From: an uncultured Candidatus Melainabacteria bacterium
GTDB lineage: Bacteria; Cyanobacteriota; Vampirovibrionia; Gastranaerophilales; Gastranaerophilaceae
Length of the DNA stretch: 7,414 bases
NCBI GenBank assembly: GCA_934675225.1
Contig: CAKUQA010000053.1
Location: 1 to 7,414, forward strand
Direction of reading: 5' to 3'
In this document: positions 1-5,264 of the stretch, one piece after another
Layout: each line of letters opens with the position of its first letter
Position numbering within the stretch: the stretch's first letter is position 1
The notes under the pieces: generated by a model
What the model was told of the DNA's origin: nothing
Database searches by the model: none
Seen by the model: only the letters and a program-made list of their open reading frames with translations
Program-made: the position numbers and the translations under genes

Positions 1-150
1 TGTATATGCATCTGCAAGAAATGCATAATTTTGAGCAGTTGCTTCTCCTTCTGCAATTCGTTTTTCAAGTAATTTTATTGCCTTGTTTGCACTAAAATAA
101 TTTAATATAATTTCTGCATCTTTATAGAAAATTGTAATATTATCGTACAT
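1..150 (-). CDS. TPR-like repeat protein, N-terminal 50 residues only (partial)
   Basis: The frame opens with ATG at 150 and runs off the left window edge, giving 50 residues. The start is supported by AGAGG on the minus strand (plus positions 158-162), 7 nt upstream. After a short hydrophobic and acidic N-terminus (MYDNITIFYKDAEIIL), residues from about 19 to 50 look like helix A and the start of helix B of a tetratricopeptide-type hairpin, with the pattern A-x-K-L-L-E-x-R then N-Y-A-F-L-A-D-A-Y. TPR proteins are scaffolds for protein-protein contacts, and nothing here says which complex. No signal peptide is visible. The gene diverges from the small membrane-protein gene at 288. The repeat assignment rests on one hairpin, so another alpha-helical repeat (Sel1-like or unrelated helices) remains possible. 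Confidence 0.6.
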   Translation of the reverse strand, partial: MYDNITIFYKDAEIILNYFSANKAIKLLEKRIAEGEATAQNYAFLADAYT

Positions 151-157
151 TAACTAA

Positions 158-162
158 CCTCT
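158..162 (-). promoter_or_regulatory. Ribosome binding site of the partial TPR-like gene
   Basis: AGAGG on the minus strand lies 7 nt before the ATG at 150. It fixes that start and contrasts with the neighbouring gene at 288, which has no such site. Confidence 0.6.
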
Positions 163-174
163 GTAAGATATATC

Positions 175-221
175 GGTATGTAAATTATTTTTCTTTAAGT
201 TTTTTTACATACCTTTACATA
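175..221. repeat. Operator-like inverted and direct repeat of TTTACATA
   Basis: A perfect 10-bp inverted repeat, GGTATGTAAA (175-184) and TTTACATACC (204-213), is separated by 19 nt. A further direct copy, TTTACATA (214-221), starts exactly 10 bp after the TTTACATA at 204-211, so three copies of one octamer sit in 47 bp. The repeat lies in the divergent gap between the genes starting at 150 (minus) and 288 (plus). Neither side is followed by a T tract, so it is not a rho-independent terminator. Two half-sites one helical turn apart plus an inverted one are typical of a transcription-factor site, but no regulator can be named. Chance in AT-rich DNA is the alternative. Confidence 0.4.
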
Positions 222-253
222 GCGTAGATATATTTCATATTTCTTTGTAATTG

Positions 254-281
254 TTGATATTGTTTTTTTATAGTGTAATAT
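254..281 (+). promoter_or_regulatory. Candidate sigma-70-type promoter of the small membrane-protein gene
   Basis: TTGATA (254-259), a 16-bp spacer and TAATAT (276-281) fit a housekeeping promoter. A second overlapping choice is TTGTAA (245-250), an 18-bp spacer and TATAGT (269-274). With the first, transcription would begin at about position 288, the A of the start codon. With the second, the leader would be only about 7 nt. No Shine-Dalgarno precedes the ATG, so the mRNA is probably leaderless. Confidence 0.45.
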
Positions 282-287
282 CGGATT

Positions 288-626
288 ATGTCGATTATAA
301 AAGTAGCTATTAACAAAGTTTATACAAAATGTATACCGGAAGATGTCAGATTTTCCGAAGAACGGTTGAAAAATTCAATTGCTGCCGGTTGGAATATTGG
401 GAAAAGATGCTCTCAAATTAATAATAAAGGATTGGTAAAGGATATGTATACAAGAGGAAATTCCATTGTTAGAAATGTTCGTTCTCATACAACAAAAGAA
501 GATTTACCCGCAATTGGCTTGGTTGCAGGTACCGTTTTCCCTTTTCCGGCAACTTTTTTAATCGGTTATTTGTTAGGGCGCGTAGCTTTGTGTTCGTTGA
601 AATTCTGTAAAAACTTAAAGCATTAA
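288..626 (+). CDS. Small hypothetical protein with C-terminal membrane hairpin
   Basis: I do not recognise this 112-residue protein. Residues 1-70 are hydrophilic and basic (many Lys and Arg, isolated Cys15 and Cys41) with no signal peptide. Residues 73-102 are strongly hydrophobic and Gly-rich, with the core F-P-F-P at 84-87, followed by a short basic tail ending NLKH. The Pro-x-Pro in the middle of a 30-residue hydrophobic stretch suggests two short helices forming a re-entrant hairpin rather than one straight transmembrane helix, which would put both basic ends on the cytoplasmic side. The ATG at 288 lacks a Shine-Dalgarno and sits 6 nt after a -10-like box. The stop overlaps the convergent tatD stop by 4 nt. 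It is a plausible real gene because it fills the space between two genes and has a promoter at the right place, but no function can be assigned. Confidence 0.6.
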   Translation: MSIIKVAINKVYTKCIPEDVRFSEERLKNSIAAGWNIGKRCSQINNKGLVKDMYTRGNSIVRNVRSHTTKEDLPAIGLVAGTVFPFPATFLIGYLLGRVALCSLKFCKNLKH

Positions 627-1378
627 ATCTTGAAAACTTTTTCAGCATTTTGAGTTGTAATTGAGTCGATTTCTTCAAAAGAGAGCTTGCGTAAGTTTGC
701 AATTTCTTCGGCAACATATTTTACGTAAGCCGGTTGATTGGTTTTCCCTCTGAATGGAACAGGAGTAAGGTATGGTGCATCTGTTTCCAATAAAAGTTTT
801 TCAAGAGGAACTTCTTTGGCAACTTCTTTCATTTTTATAGCTTTTTTGAATGTAACAACTCCGCCTACTGCGATAAACCAACCTTGTTTTACACATTCTC
901 TCATAAATTCGACACTGCCTGAAAAACAATGCATTATTACCGTAGAGCTTTTATTGTATTTTGTTAATATGTCAAATGTATCTTTATGTGCCTCTCTATC
1001 GTGTATAGAAATTGGAAGATTGAGTTCATTGGCTAATTTTACTTGTTTTATAAATACTTCTTTCTGTAGTTCATTAAAACTTTTATCCCAATAATAATCT
1101 AATCCTATTTCTCCAATTCCGACTATTTTTGGGGATCTTGCATATTCTTTTATTTTTTCAATTAAATCATCATTCCAGTCTTTAACTTCAGATGGATGTA
1201 CTCCTAAAAGCCCGTATACATTTCTGTATCTTTCGGAAAGTTCTGCAACAATTGGTATATCTGACGGGTAAGCAGCCGGAACTATTAGCTTTTCAACTCC
1301 GTTAGCTTTTGCGTTATTTAAAATTTCTTCAATAGAAAAATCTTCTATACAATTAATATGTGTGTGTGTATCTATCAT
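623..1378 (-). CDS. tatD: TatD family metal-dependent DNase
   Basis: This is a 251-residue protein of the TatD/YcfH family of TIM-barrel amidohydrolase-fold nucleases. They bind two or three divalent metals, act as 3'-5' exonucleases or DNA-repair and quality-control nucleases, and are cytoplasmic. The full set of family motifs is present in order: the metal-binding D-T-H-T-H-I at residues 3-8 (His5, His7), G-V-H-P at 59-62, G-I-G-E-I-G-L-D-Y at 87-95 with metal ligand Glu90, S-I-H-D-R at 124-128 with His126, M-H-C-F-S-G at 149-154 with His150, and E-T-D-A-P-Y-L at 198-204 with Asp200. The length is normal for the family and nothing is missing. The ATG at 1378 begins directly at the conserved first strand and has no Shine-Dalgarno. 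It diverges from gatD and converges, stop on stop, with the small gene at 288-626. The symbol denotes the family; which paralogue (YcfH, YjjV or TatD) cannot be decided. Confidence 0.95.
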   Translation of the reverse strand: MIDTHTHINCIEDFSIEEILNNAKANGVEKLIVPAAYPSDIPIVAELSERYRNVYGLLGVHPSEVKDWNDDLIEKIKEYARSPKIVGIGEIGLDYYWDKSFNELQKEVFIKQVKLANELNLPISIHDREAHKDTFDILTKYNKSSTVIMHCFSGSVEFMRECVKQGWFIAVGGVVTFKKAIKMKEVAKEVPLEKLLLETDAPYLTPVPFRGKTNQPAYVKYVAEEIANLRKLSFEEIDSITTQNAEKVFKI

Positions 1379-1384
1379 ATAATA

Positions 1385-1413
1385 ATTTTATACTTAATAT
1401 AATTAGAAGTAAA
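1385..1413 (-). promoter_or_regulatory. Candidate tatD promoter giving a leaderless transcript
   Basis: Read on the minus strand, TTTACT (plus 1408-1413) and TAAAAT (plus 1385-1390) are separated by 17 bp, with 4/6 and 5/6 matches to the sigma-70 consensus. Only 6 nt separate the -10 from the tatD ATG, so the predicted transcription start is at or next to the start codon. No ribosome binding site fits in that space. Confidence 0.4.
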
Positions 1414-1431
1414 TGTTTTATGTGGTATAAT
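1403..1431 (+). promoter_or_regulatory. Candidate gatD-gtrA promoter with extended -10
   Basis: A perfect TATAAT (1426-1431) is preceded by T-G-G (1423-1425), forming an extended -10. A weak -35 TTAGAA (1403-1408) lies 17 bp upstream. The -10 ends 9 nt before the gatD ATG, leaving a leader of about 0-3 nt. The -35 shares base 1408 with the -35 proposed for tatD on the other strand. Confidence 0.55.
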
Positions 1432-1440
1432 TGGCATGTT

Positions 1441-2175
1441 ATGGATGAGAAAGATTTAAAAATATCGATTGCGCACCTTTACCCAAAACTCCTAAATTTG
1501 TACGGAGATATGGGCAACATTATAACTTTAAAAAAACGTTGTGAATGGCGCGGAATTTCTGTGGAAATTGAAAATATTGATATTGGTACTCCGATAAAAG
1601 AACATGATTTTTATTTTATTGGAGGTGGACAAGATAAACAACAATATGATGTTGCCGGTGAATTATATAAGAATAAAGAGTTTTTAACACAAGAGCGTGA
1701 TAATGGAGCTGTTTTTTTAGGTATTTGCGGTGGATATCAATTATTTGGACATTATTACCAACCGTTTGAGGGTGATAATTTGTTAGGCATAAGTTTAATG
1801 GATGCTTATACTGTTGCCGGTAAAAAAAGATTTATCGGAAATGTTACTGTAGAAACAAGCTTTCTTAATCCTTCTACTTTGGTTGGTTTTGAAAATCATA
1901 GTGGTTTAACTTATTTGCAAGGAGAAACTATTCCTTTAGGCAAAGTTGTTGTTGGAAACGGGAATAACGGTGAGGACAAAACTGCCGGAGGTAGGTACAA
2001 AAACGTTTTTGGAACTTATTTACACGGTTCATTATTGCCAAAAAATCCACATTTTGCGGATTATTTAATAGAATTAGCTTTAGAAAAAAGATATGGTGAA
2101 AAAATTAAGCTTTCAAAACTTGATGACAGTATTGAAAATTTAACACATAATTCTTTAGTGGGGAAAGCTTATTAA
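1441..2175 (+). CDS. gatD: GatD-type glutamine amidotransferase (CobB/CobQ-like, peptidoglycan amidation)
   Basis: This 244-residue class I glutamine amidotransferase is of the CobB/CobQ-like type. GatD releases ammonia from glutamine and passes it to the Mur-ligase-like partner MurT, which amidates D-Glu in lipid II to D-isoglutamine in the cytoplasm. Seen here are an N-terminal H-L-Y-P-K-L-L-N-L-Y-G-D-x-G-N motif (12-26, typical of GatD), the strand F-I-G-G-G-Q-D (59-65), the nucleophile elbow L-G-I-C-G-G-Y-Q (93-100) with Cys96, the substrate loop G-F-E-N-H-S-G (149-155), and catalytic His195 in G-T-Y-L-H-G. The length matches known GatD proteins (about 240). I chose the ATG at 1441 because the extended -10 TATAAT ends 9 nt upstream and the homology begins just after it; an in-frame extension upstream would cross the promoter. 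gtrA follows with a 1-nt TAATG overlap. No murT is adjacent, which is unusual. A cobyric-acid-synthase-like role is less likely given the short length. Confidence 0.85.
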   Translation: MDEKDLKISIAHLYPKLLNLYGDMGNIITLKKRCEWRGISVEIENIDIGTPIKEHDFYFIGGGQDKQQYDVAGELYKNKEFLTQERDNGAVFLGICGGYQLFGHYYQPFEGDNLLGISLMDAYTVAGKKRFIGNVTVETSFLNPSTLVGFENHSGLTYLQGETIPLGKVVVGNGNNGEDKTAGGRYKNVFGTYLHGSLLPKNPHFADYLIELALEKRYGEKIKLSKLDDSIENLTHNSLVGKAY

Positions 2176-2606
2176 TGAAGAAATTGATAGTTTTGTATAA
2201 TAAATGGTGCGGTATTTCTGACAAAATTCGTTTTTTGTTAGTTGGTGGGTTTAATGCTGCATTTTCTTATGTTATTTTTGCAATAGCATTGTATTTTATA
2301 GGAAATGAACATTATCAATTGTGTGTTGCTTTGCAGTGGATAATTTCTTCAGTATTTTCCTTTTTCAATCAAAAAGTGTTTGTGTTCTGTACAAAAGGGC
2401 ATTGGGTAAAAGAATATCTAAAATGTTGTACTACTTGGGTTGTTAGTTATGCTTGTAATGCTTTAATTTTAGAGTTGATTGTTCGATATATTTCTAAAAA
2501 TATTTATTTAAGTCAACTTGTTTCTATATTCTTATCTTCAATTGTAACTTATGTATTGTTTAAATATTTTGCGTTTAAACATAAAAAAGCAGAGTGTAAA
2601 AACTAA
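2175..2606 (+). CDS. GtrA family four-helix membrane protein
   Basis: This 143-residue protein has four hydrophobic segments at about 18-42, 47-72, 82-105 and 110-134, the classic size and topology of GtrA/DPMS-like proteins. Family landmarks are the R-F-L-L-V-G-G-F-N stretch before and in helix 1 (19-27), F-N-Q-K-V-F-V-F at the end of helix 2 (64-71), and the aromatic Y-V-L-F-K-Y-F-A-F at the end of helix 4. GtrA proteins act in the cytoplasmic membrane and are thought to help move lipid-linked sugars for O-antigen, teichoic acid or arabinogalactan modification, usually beside a glycosyltransferase, which is not seen here. The start codon overlaps the gatD stop (TAATG) and there is no strong Shine-Dalgarno, so translation probably depends on termination at gatD. 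The stop overlaps the convergent peptidase gene by 4 nt. The substrate is unknown. Confidence 0.88.
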   Translation: MKKLIVLYNKWCGISDKIRFLLVGGFNAAFSYVIFAIALYFIGNEHYQLCVALQWIISSVFSFFNQKVFVFCTKGHWVKEYLKCCTTWVVSYACNALILELIVRYISKNIYLSQLVSIFLSSIVTYVLFKYFAFKHKKAECKN

Positions 2607-3340
2607 ATTAAATCTTTGCTAAAATAACCCGTAAAGAATTTGAGTTGGTGAAGGGCGTTTTGAATAGACAATTTAATTTCTCTATTTTCTTTATGGTCAA
2701 ATAATGTTATTTTATTTTTTTTAATACTAACGTTTTTTACGGTGTAACAGTGCCAAGATGGTAAACCGCCCCAAAAATTAATCCCTGTGCCTGCCACAAA
2801 TATTGCTCCATCGTCTTTTTCAATTTCGTTTAAAAGTTTCATAGCTTTTTTTTGTTTCTCAAACAGTGACATTATTATACCACCTTCGTTTAATGTTAGC
2901 GGCTTTTTACCCGTAAACATATTCAGAAACCGAGAAGGTTTATTGTATTCAAAATCTTGTTGGTGTGCCATTAAACGATATATAAATGGCTTTTTAAAAG
3001 GGTGTTTTTGCAATAGTCTGTTCATTGCTAATTCAACAGCTTTTATTATTTGTGGAGTCGTTTCACCCAATTTATTTTTTTCTCCTTTTGGAGATTTGCA
3101 TAGCATCATATTATTAATTGCCTGTTTTGTAACAGTATAACTTTCTTGTCTCCCATAAACATTTTCAAATTTAATACTAAAAAACTTATCATTATGAGAG
3201 ATATTATTTTCTAAAATTTTTCTTCCTTTAATATTTCTGCTCAAAGCCCCTAAAGATGCTACTAAATAACAGTCATGAAATACTTGTTGTGCATTTTGAA
3301 TTGGGATAATGTGATGTGATGATATAGGATACATTCGCAT
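2603..3340 (-). CDS. Minimal calpain-like (papain-fold) cysteine peptidase, putative
   Basis: This 245-residue protein has the signature of a calpain-type catalytic core (MEROPS family C2). Residues 22-31 read H-D-C-Y-L-V-A-S-L-G, matching the calpain G-D-C-W-[FL]-L-A-A pattern, with nucleophile Cys24. Gln18 lies exactly six residues before it, as the oxyanion Gln does in calpains. Near the C-terminus W-H-C-Y-T-V (196-201) supplies His197, like the calpain G-H-A-Y-x-V motif. It is followed after a turn by I-T-L-F-D-H (211-216), where Asp215 stands at the place of the catalytic Asn of the N-P-W motif. The region 93-110 (E-T-T-P-Q-I-I-K-A-V-E-L-A) resembles the helix that in calpains carries an L-E-K-A motif. 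There is no signal peptide, no membrane segment and no accessory domain. The ATG at 3340 has AGGA (plus 3350-3353) 9 nt upstream. The gene lies after proS but behind its terminator. The substrate is unknown, and the Asn-to-Asp change leaves activity uncertain. Confidence 0.65.
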   Translation of the reverse strand: MRMYPISSHHIIPIQNAQQVFHDCYLVASLGALSRNIKGRKILENNISHNDKFFSIKFENVYGRQESYTVTKQAINNMMLCKSPKGEKNKLGETTPQIIKAVELAMNRLLQKHPFKKPFIYRLMAHQQDFEYNKPSRFLNMFTGKKPLTLNEGGIIMSLFEKQKKAMKLLNEIEKDDGAIFVAGTGINFWGGLPSWHCYTVKNVSIKKNKITLFDHKENREIKLSIQNALHQLKFFTGYFSKDLI

Positions 3341-3367
3341 ATTTATATTTCCTAGGCAATAATAATT

Positions 3368-3406
3368 AAAAAAAGGGTTAAATATACAATTTACTTAACC
3401 CTTTTT
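3368..3406 (-). terminator. Rho-independent terminator of proS
   Basis: On the minus strand just after the proS stop, arms 3395-3406 and 3370-3381 are perfectly complementary over 12 bp (GGGTTAA core plus A-U pairs). A G-U pair and two A-U pairs inside reduce the loop to about 7 nt. The run of seven T on the transcribed strand (plus A 3368-3374) follows the GC core. It should end proS transcription before the peptidase gene, which then needs read-through or its own promoter. Confidence 0.85.
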
Positions 3407-3421
3407 ACTTTTTACTTTTTA
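3401..3421. repeat. Three tandem copies of CTTTTTA
   Basis: Exact heptamer repeats occupy 3401-3407, 3408-3414 and 3415-3421. They overlap the proS stop codon and supply the A-rich side of the terminator stem. They may be a slippage-generated tract with no further role. Confidence 0.7.
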
Positions 3422-5155
3422 TTTTATATTTTTTACAATTTCTATCAAGTGTTCAACTGCAGTTTCAGGGGAAACTTTTTCTACATTTTCGGTTTCTCTT
3501 ACTTTGTATTCTACAAGTCCTTCATTTATAGTTTTGCCAACAGTGACTCTGTATGGAAATCCTATAAGGTCTGCGTCTTTAAATTTTACTCCTGCACGTT
3601 CATCTCTATCATCAAGAACGACTTCTACTCCGGAAGCTATTAATTTTTCGTACATTTCGTTTGCAACTTTCATCTGAAGTTCGTCTTTAATATTTACAGG
3701 AACAATAACTACATGATATGGAGCAATTGCAATCGGCCATTTAATACCATGTTCATCATGGTGGGCTTCAACAGCAGCGGCTGCAGTTCTGGTAACACCA
3801 ATTCCGTAACAACCCATTACATAAGGATGTGTTTTTCCGTTGATATCTGTGTAAACAGCATTCATTGGTTTTGAATATTTTGTTCCTAATTTAAAGATAT
3901 TACCAACTTCAATCCCTTTAGTGATTTGTAGTGGTTTGCCGCATTGAGGACAGAATTCTCCTCTTTCTACTAATCTGATATCAGAATATTTAATTTCTCC
4001 AATTTCTAAATCAGACAAATTTGCCCCAACTTGGTGCTTGTCAGTTTCATTAATTCCAACAACGAAATTTTTCATATTACGCACTGTTTCATCAGCTACA
4101 ATTGTGACATCATTAATTCCTTTAGGTCCGATAAAACCTGCAACTGCATTGAAATTGTGTTGTTGCATAAGTTCCTCAATTTCAGCTGCTGATGCAATTC
4201 TTATATCTATTCCTCCGACAGCATTCATTAATTTTGTTTCTTCTACGGTCTTGTCTGCTCTAATTAATGCTATAACCGGTTTTTTATCAACTATATAAAC
4301 AAGAGATTTTAGAATTAATGAACTGGGGATATTTAAGAATTTGCTTAGTTCTTCAATAGAATGAGTGTTAGGAGTATCAATTACTTTTGTTTCAGAAAAA
4401 TAATCTTTTCCATCTGTTACCGCTTCCGGTAATTTTGAAATAGCGTGATTTGAGTTAGCAGAATAATCACAATCATTACAATAGAATACATCATTCTCAC
4501 CGGCATCTGTATCTGTAATTACCATAAATTCGTGAGAAACGCTGCCCCCTATAGCTCCTGAGTCAGATTGAACCATTTTGGTTGCCAATCCGCATCTGTC
4601 AAAGATTTTTTTGTAAGCTTGAGCCATGTTCTTGTATTCTTTGTCTAGTCCGGCTTCATCTAAATCAAAACTGTAACCGTCTTTCATTATGAATTCTCTG
4701 CCTCTTAATAATCCGTAACGAGGTCTGATTTCATCTCTGAATTTCAATTGAATTTGGTAAAGGTTCATAGGTAATTGTTTGTATGATTTAAGAGCGTCTC
4801 TTGCTACAGAGGTTATTATTTCTTCGTGTGTTGGTCCGAGACACATTTCTCTGTCGTGTCTGTCTTGCATTCTAAGCAGTTCTTTTCCGTAAACTTCCCA
4901 TCTGCCTGATTCTATCCATAGTTCTTTGGGTTGAACAAACGGCATTGAAAGTTCTTGAGCACCTGCGTTATCCATTTCTTCTCTAATAATATTTTCAATT
5001 TTCTTTAAAACTTTCCACATTAACGGAGTATAAGTGTAAACTCCTGGAGCTAGTTTCTTTATAAACCCTGCTCTACCAAGCATTTTATGAGAAATAACTT
5101 CTGCATCAGAAGGAAATTCTCTAAGGGTTTGTACAAACATTTTTGACATTTTCAT
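3419..5155 (-). CDS. proS: Prolyl-tRNA synthetase, bacterial type with editing insertion
   Basis: This 578-residue class II synthetase charges tRNA-Pro with proline in the cytoplasm and removes mischarged Ala. Numbering from the chosen start, C-L-G-P-T-H-E-E is at 105-112, and motif 2 with the long F-R-D-E-I-R-P-R-Y-G-L-L-R-G-R-E-F block is at 139-155. The inserted editing domain spans roughly 225-405 and includes Lys283 in L-K-S-L-V, at the place of the conserved editing lysine. Motif 3, G-C-Y-G-I-G-V-T-R, is at 448-456, and the C-terminal anticodon-binding domain runs from about 474 to the end. Two Cys pairs, C-N-D-C (226-229) and C-P-Q-C (402-405), flank the insertion and could bind a metal. 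The length fits the bacterial long form. A GTG at 5170 extends the frame, but it lies within the Shine-Dalgarno (GTGAGGA, 8 nt before the ATG at 5155), so 5155 is preferred. No T-box leader is present. Confidence 0.97.
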   Translation of the reverse strand: MKMSKMFVQTLREFPSDAEVISHKMLGRAGFIKKLAPGVYTYTPLMWKVLKKIENIIREEMDNAGAQELSMPFVQPKELWIESGRWEVYGKELLRMQDRHDREMCLGPTHEEIITSVARDALKSYKQLPMNLYQIQLKFRDEIRPRYGLLRGREFIMKDGYSFDLDEAGLDKEYKNMAQAYKKIFDRCGLATKMVQSDSGAIGGSVSHEFMVITDTDAGENDVFYCNDCDYSANSNHAISKLPEAVTDGKDYFSETKVIDTPNTHSIEELSKFLNIPSSLILKSLVYIVDKKPVIALIRADKTVEETKLMNAVGGIDIRIASAAEIEELMQQHNFNAVAGFIGPKGINDVTIVADETVRNMKNFVVGINETDKHQVGANLSDLEIGEIKYSDIRLVERGEFCPQCGKPLQITKGIEVGNIFKLGTKYSKPMNAVYTDINGKTHPYVMGCYGIGVTRTAAAAVEAHHDEHGIKWPIAIAPYHVVIVPVNIKDELQMKVANEMYEKLIASGVEVVLDDRDERAGVKFKDADLIGFPYRVTVGKTINEGLVEYKVRETENVEKVSPETAVEHLIEIVKNIK

Positions 5156-5163
5156 AAGTTTTT

Positions 5164-5170
5164 TCCTCAC
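5164..5170 (-). promoter_or_regulatory. proS ribosome binding site that decides the start
   Basis: GTGAGGA on the minus strand ends 8 nt before the ATG at 5155. The GTG at 5170 is itself part of this site, so it is unlikely to be the initiator. Confidence 0.7.
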
Positions 5171-5188
5171 ATATCTTACTATGATTTT

Positions 5189-5218
5189 ATTTTATCATGA
5201 AAAATATAATCTTGAAAA
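5189..5218 (-). promoter_or_regulatory. Candidate proS promoter
   Basis: On the minus strand TTTTCA (plus 5213-5218), an 18-bp spacer and TAAAAT (plus 5189-5194), the latter preceded by T-G-A as an extended -10, give a start near 5182. The resulting leader is about 27 nt and carries the Shine-Dalgarno, unlike the leaderless-looking promoter of the divergent padR. Confidence 0.45.
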
Positions 5219-5229
5219 TATTAATAAAA

Positions 5230-5258
5230 TTGCTTAACTGCTTGATTTATGGTATTCT
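5230..5258 (+). promoter_or_regulatory. Candidate padR-DUF512 promoter giving a leaderless transcript
   Basis: TTGCTT (5230-5235), a 17-bp spacer and TATTCT (5253-5258), the latter preceded by T-G-G (5250-5252) as an extended -10, are followed by only 6 nt before the ATG at 5265. The predicted +1 falls at the start codon. No Shine-Dalgarno is seen. Confidence 0.45.
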
Positions 5259-5264
5259 AATTTT

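Noticed and set aside
175..213. Rho-independent terminator from the inverted repeat
   Set aside because: The stem lacks a GC-rich core and a 3' T run on either strand, and it lies between divergent genes where a terminator is not expected.
738..1094. 118-codon open frame antisense to tatD
   Set aside because: It lies wholly inside tatD, whose motifs are all intact, has low-complexity shadow composition and no start signal. Other long frames opposite proS (3449-3643, 4038-4298), the peptidase gene (2787-3140), padR (5356-5583), DUF512 (6321-6581) and 469-717 were rejected for the same reason.
1360..1440. N-terminal extension of gatD by 27 residues
   Set aside because: The extension would cross the tatD start region and the extended -10 TATAAT at 1426-1431. 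Homology to GatD begins only after the ATG at 1441.
1436..1459. Short out-of-frame peptide starting ATG at 1436 upstream of gatD
   Set aside because: It is a 7-codon frame (stop at 1457-1459) overlapping the gatD start. It has no ribosome binding site and is likely chance.
5156..5170. GTG start for proS at 5170
   Set aside because: The GTG is part of the GTGAGGA Shine-Dalgarno that serves the ATG at 5155. The extra residues carry no conserved sequence.
5156..5264. T-box riboswitch upstream of proS
   Set aside because: The leader is at most 109 bp and the predicted one about 27 nt. There is no stem-I-like structure or T-box consensus and no terminator hairpin in the gap.
5156..5264. Classical PadR operator (ATGT-N8-ACAT) before padR
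   Set aside because: No good dyad of that form is visible. ACAT and ATG elements near 5168-5183 are not properly spaced, so autoregulation remains only an inference.
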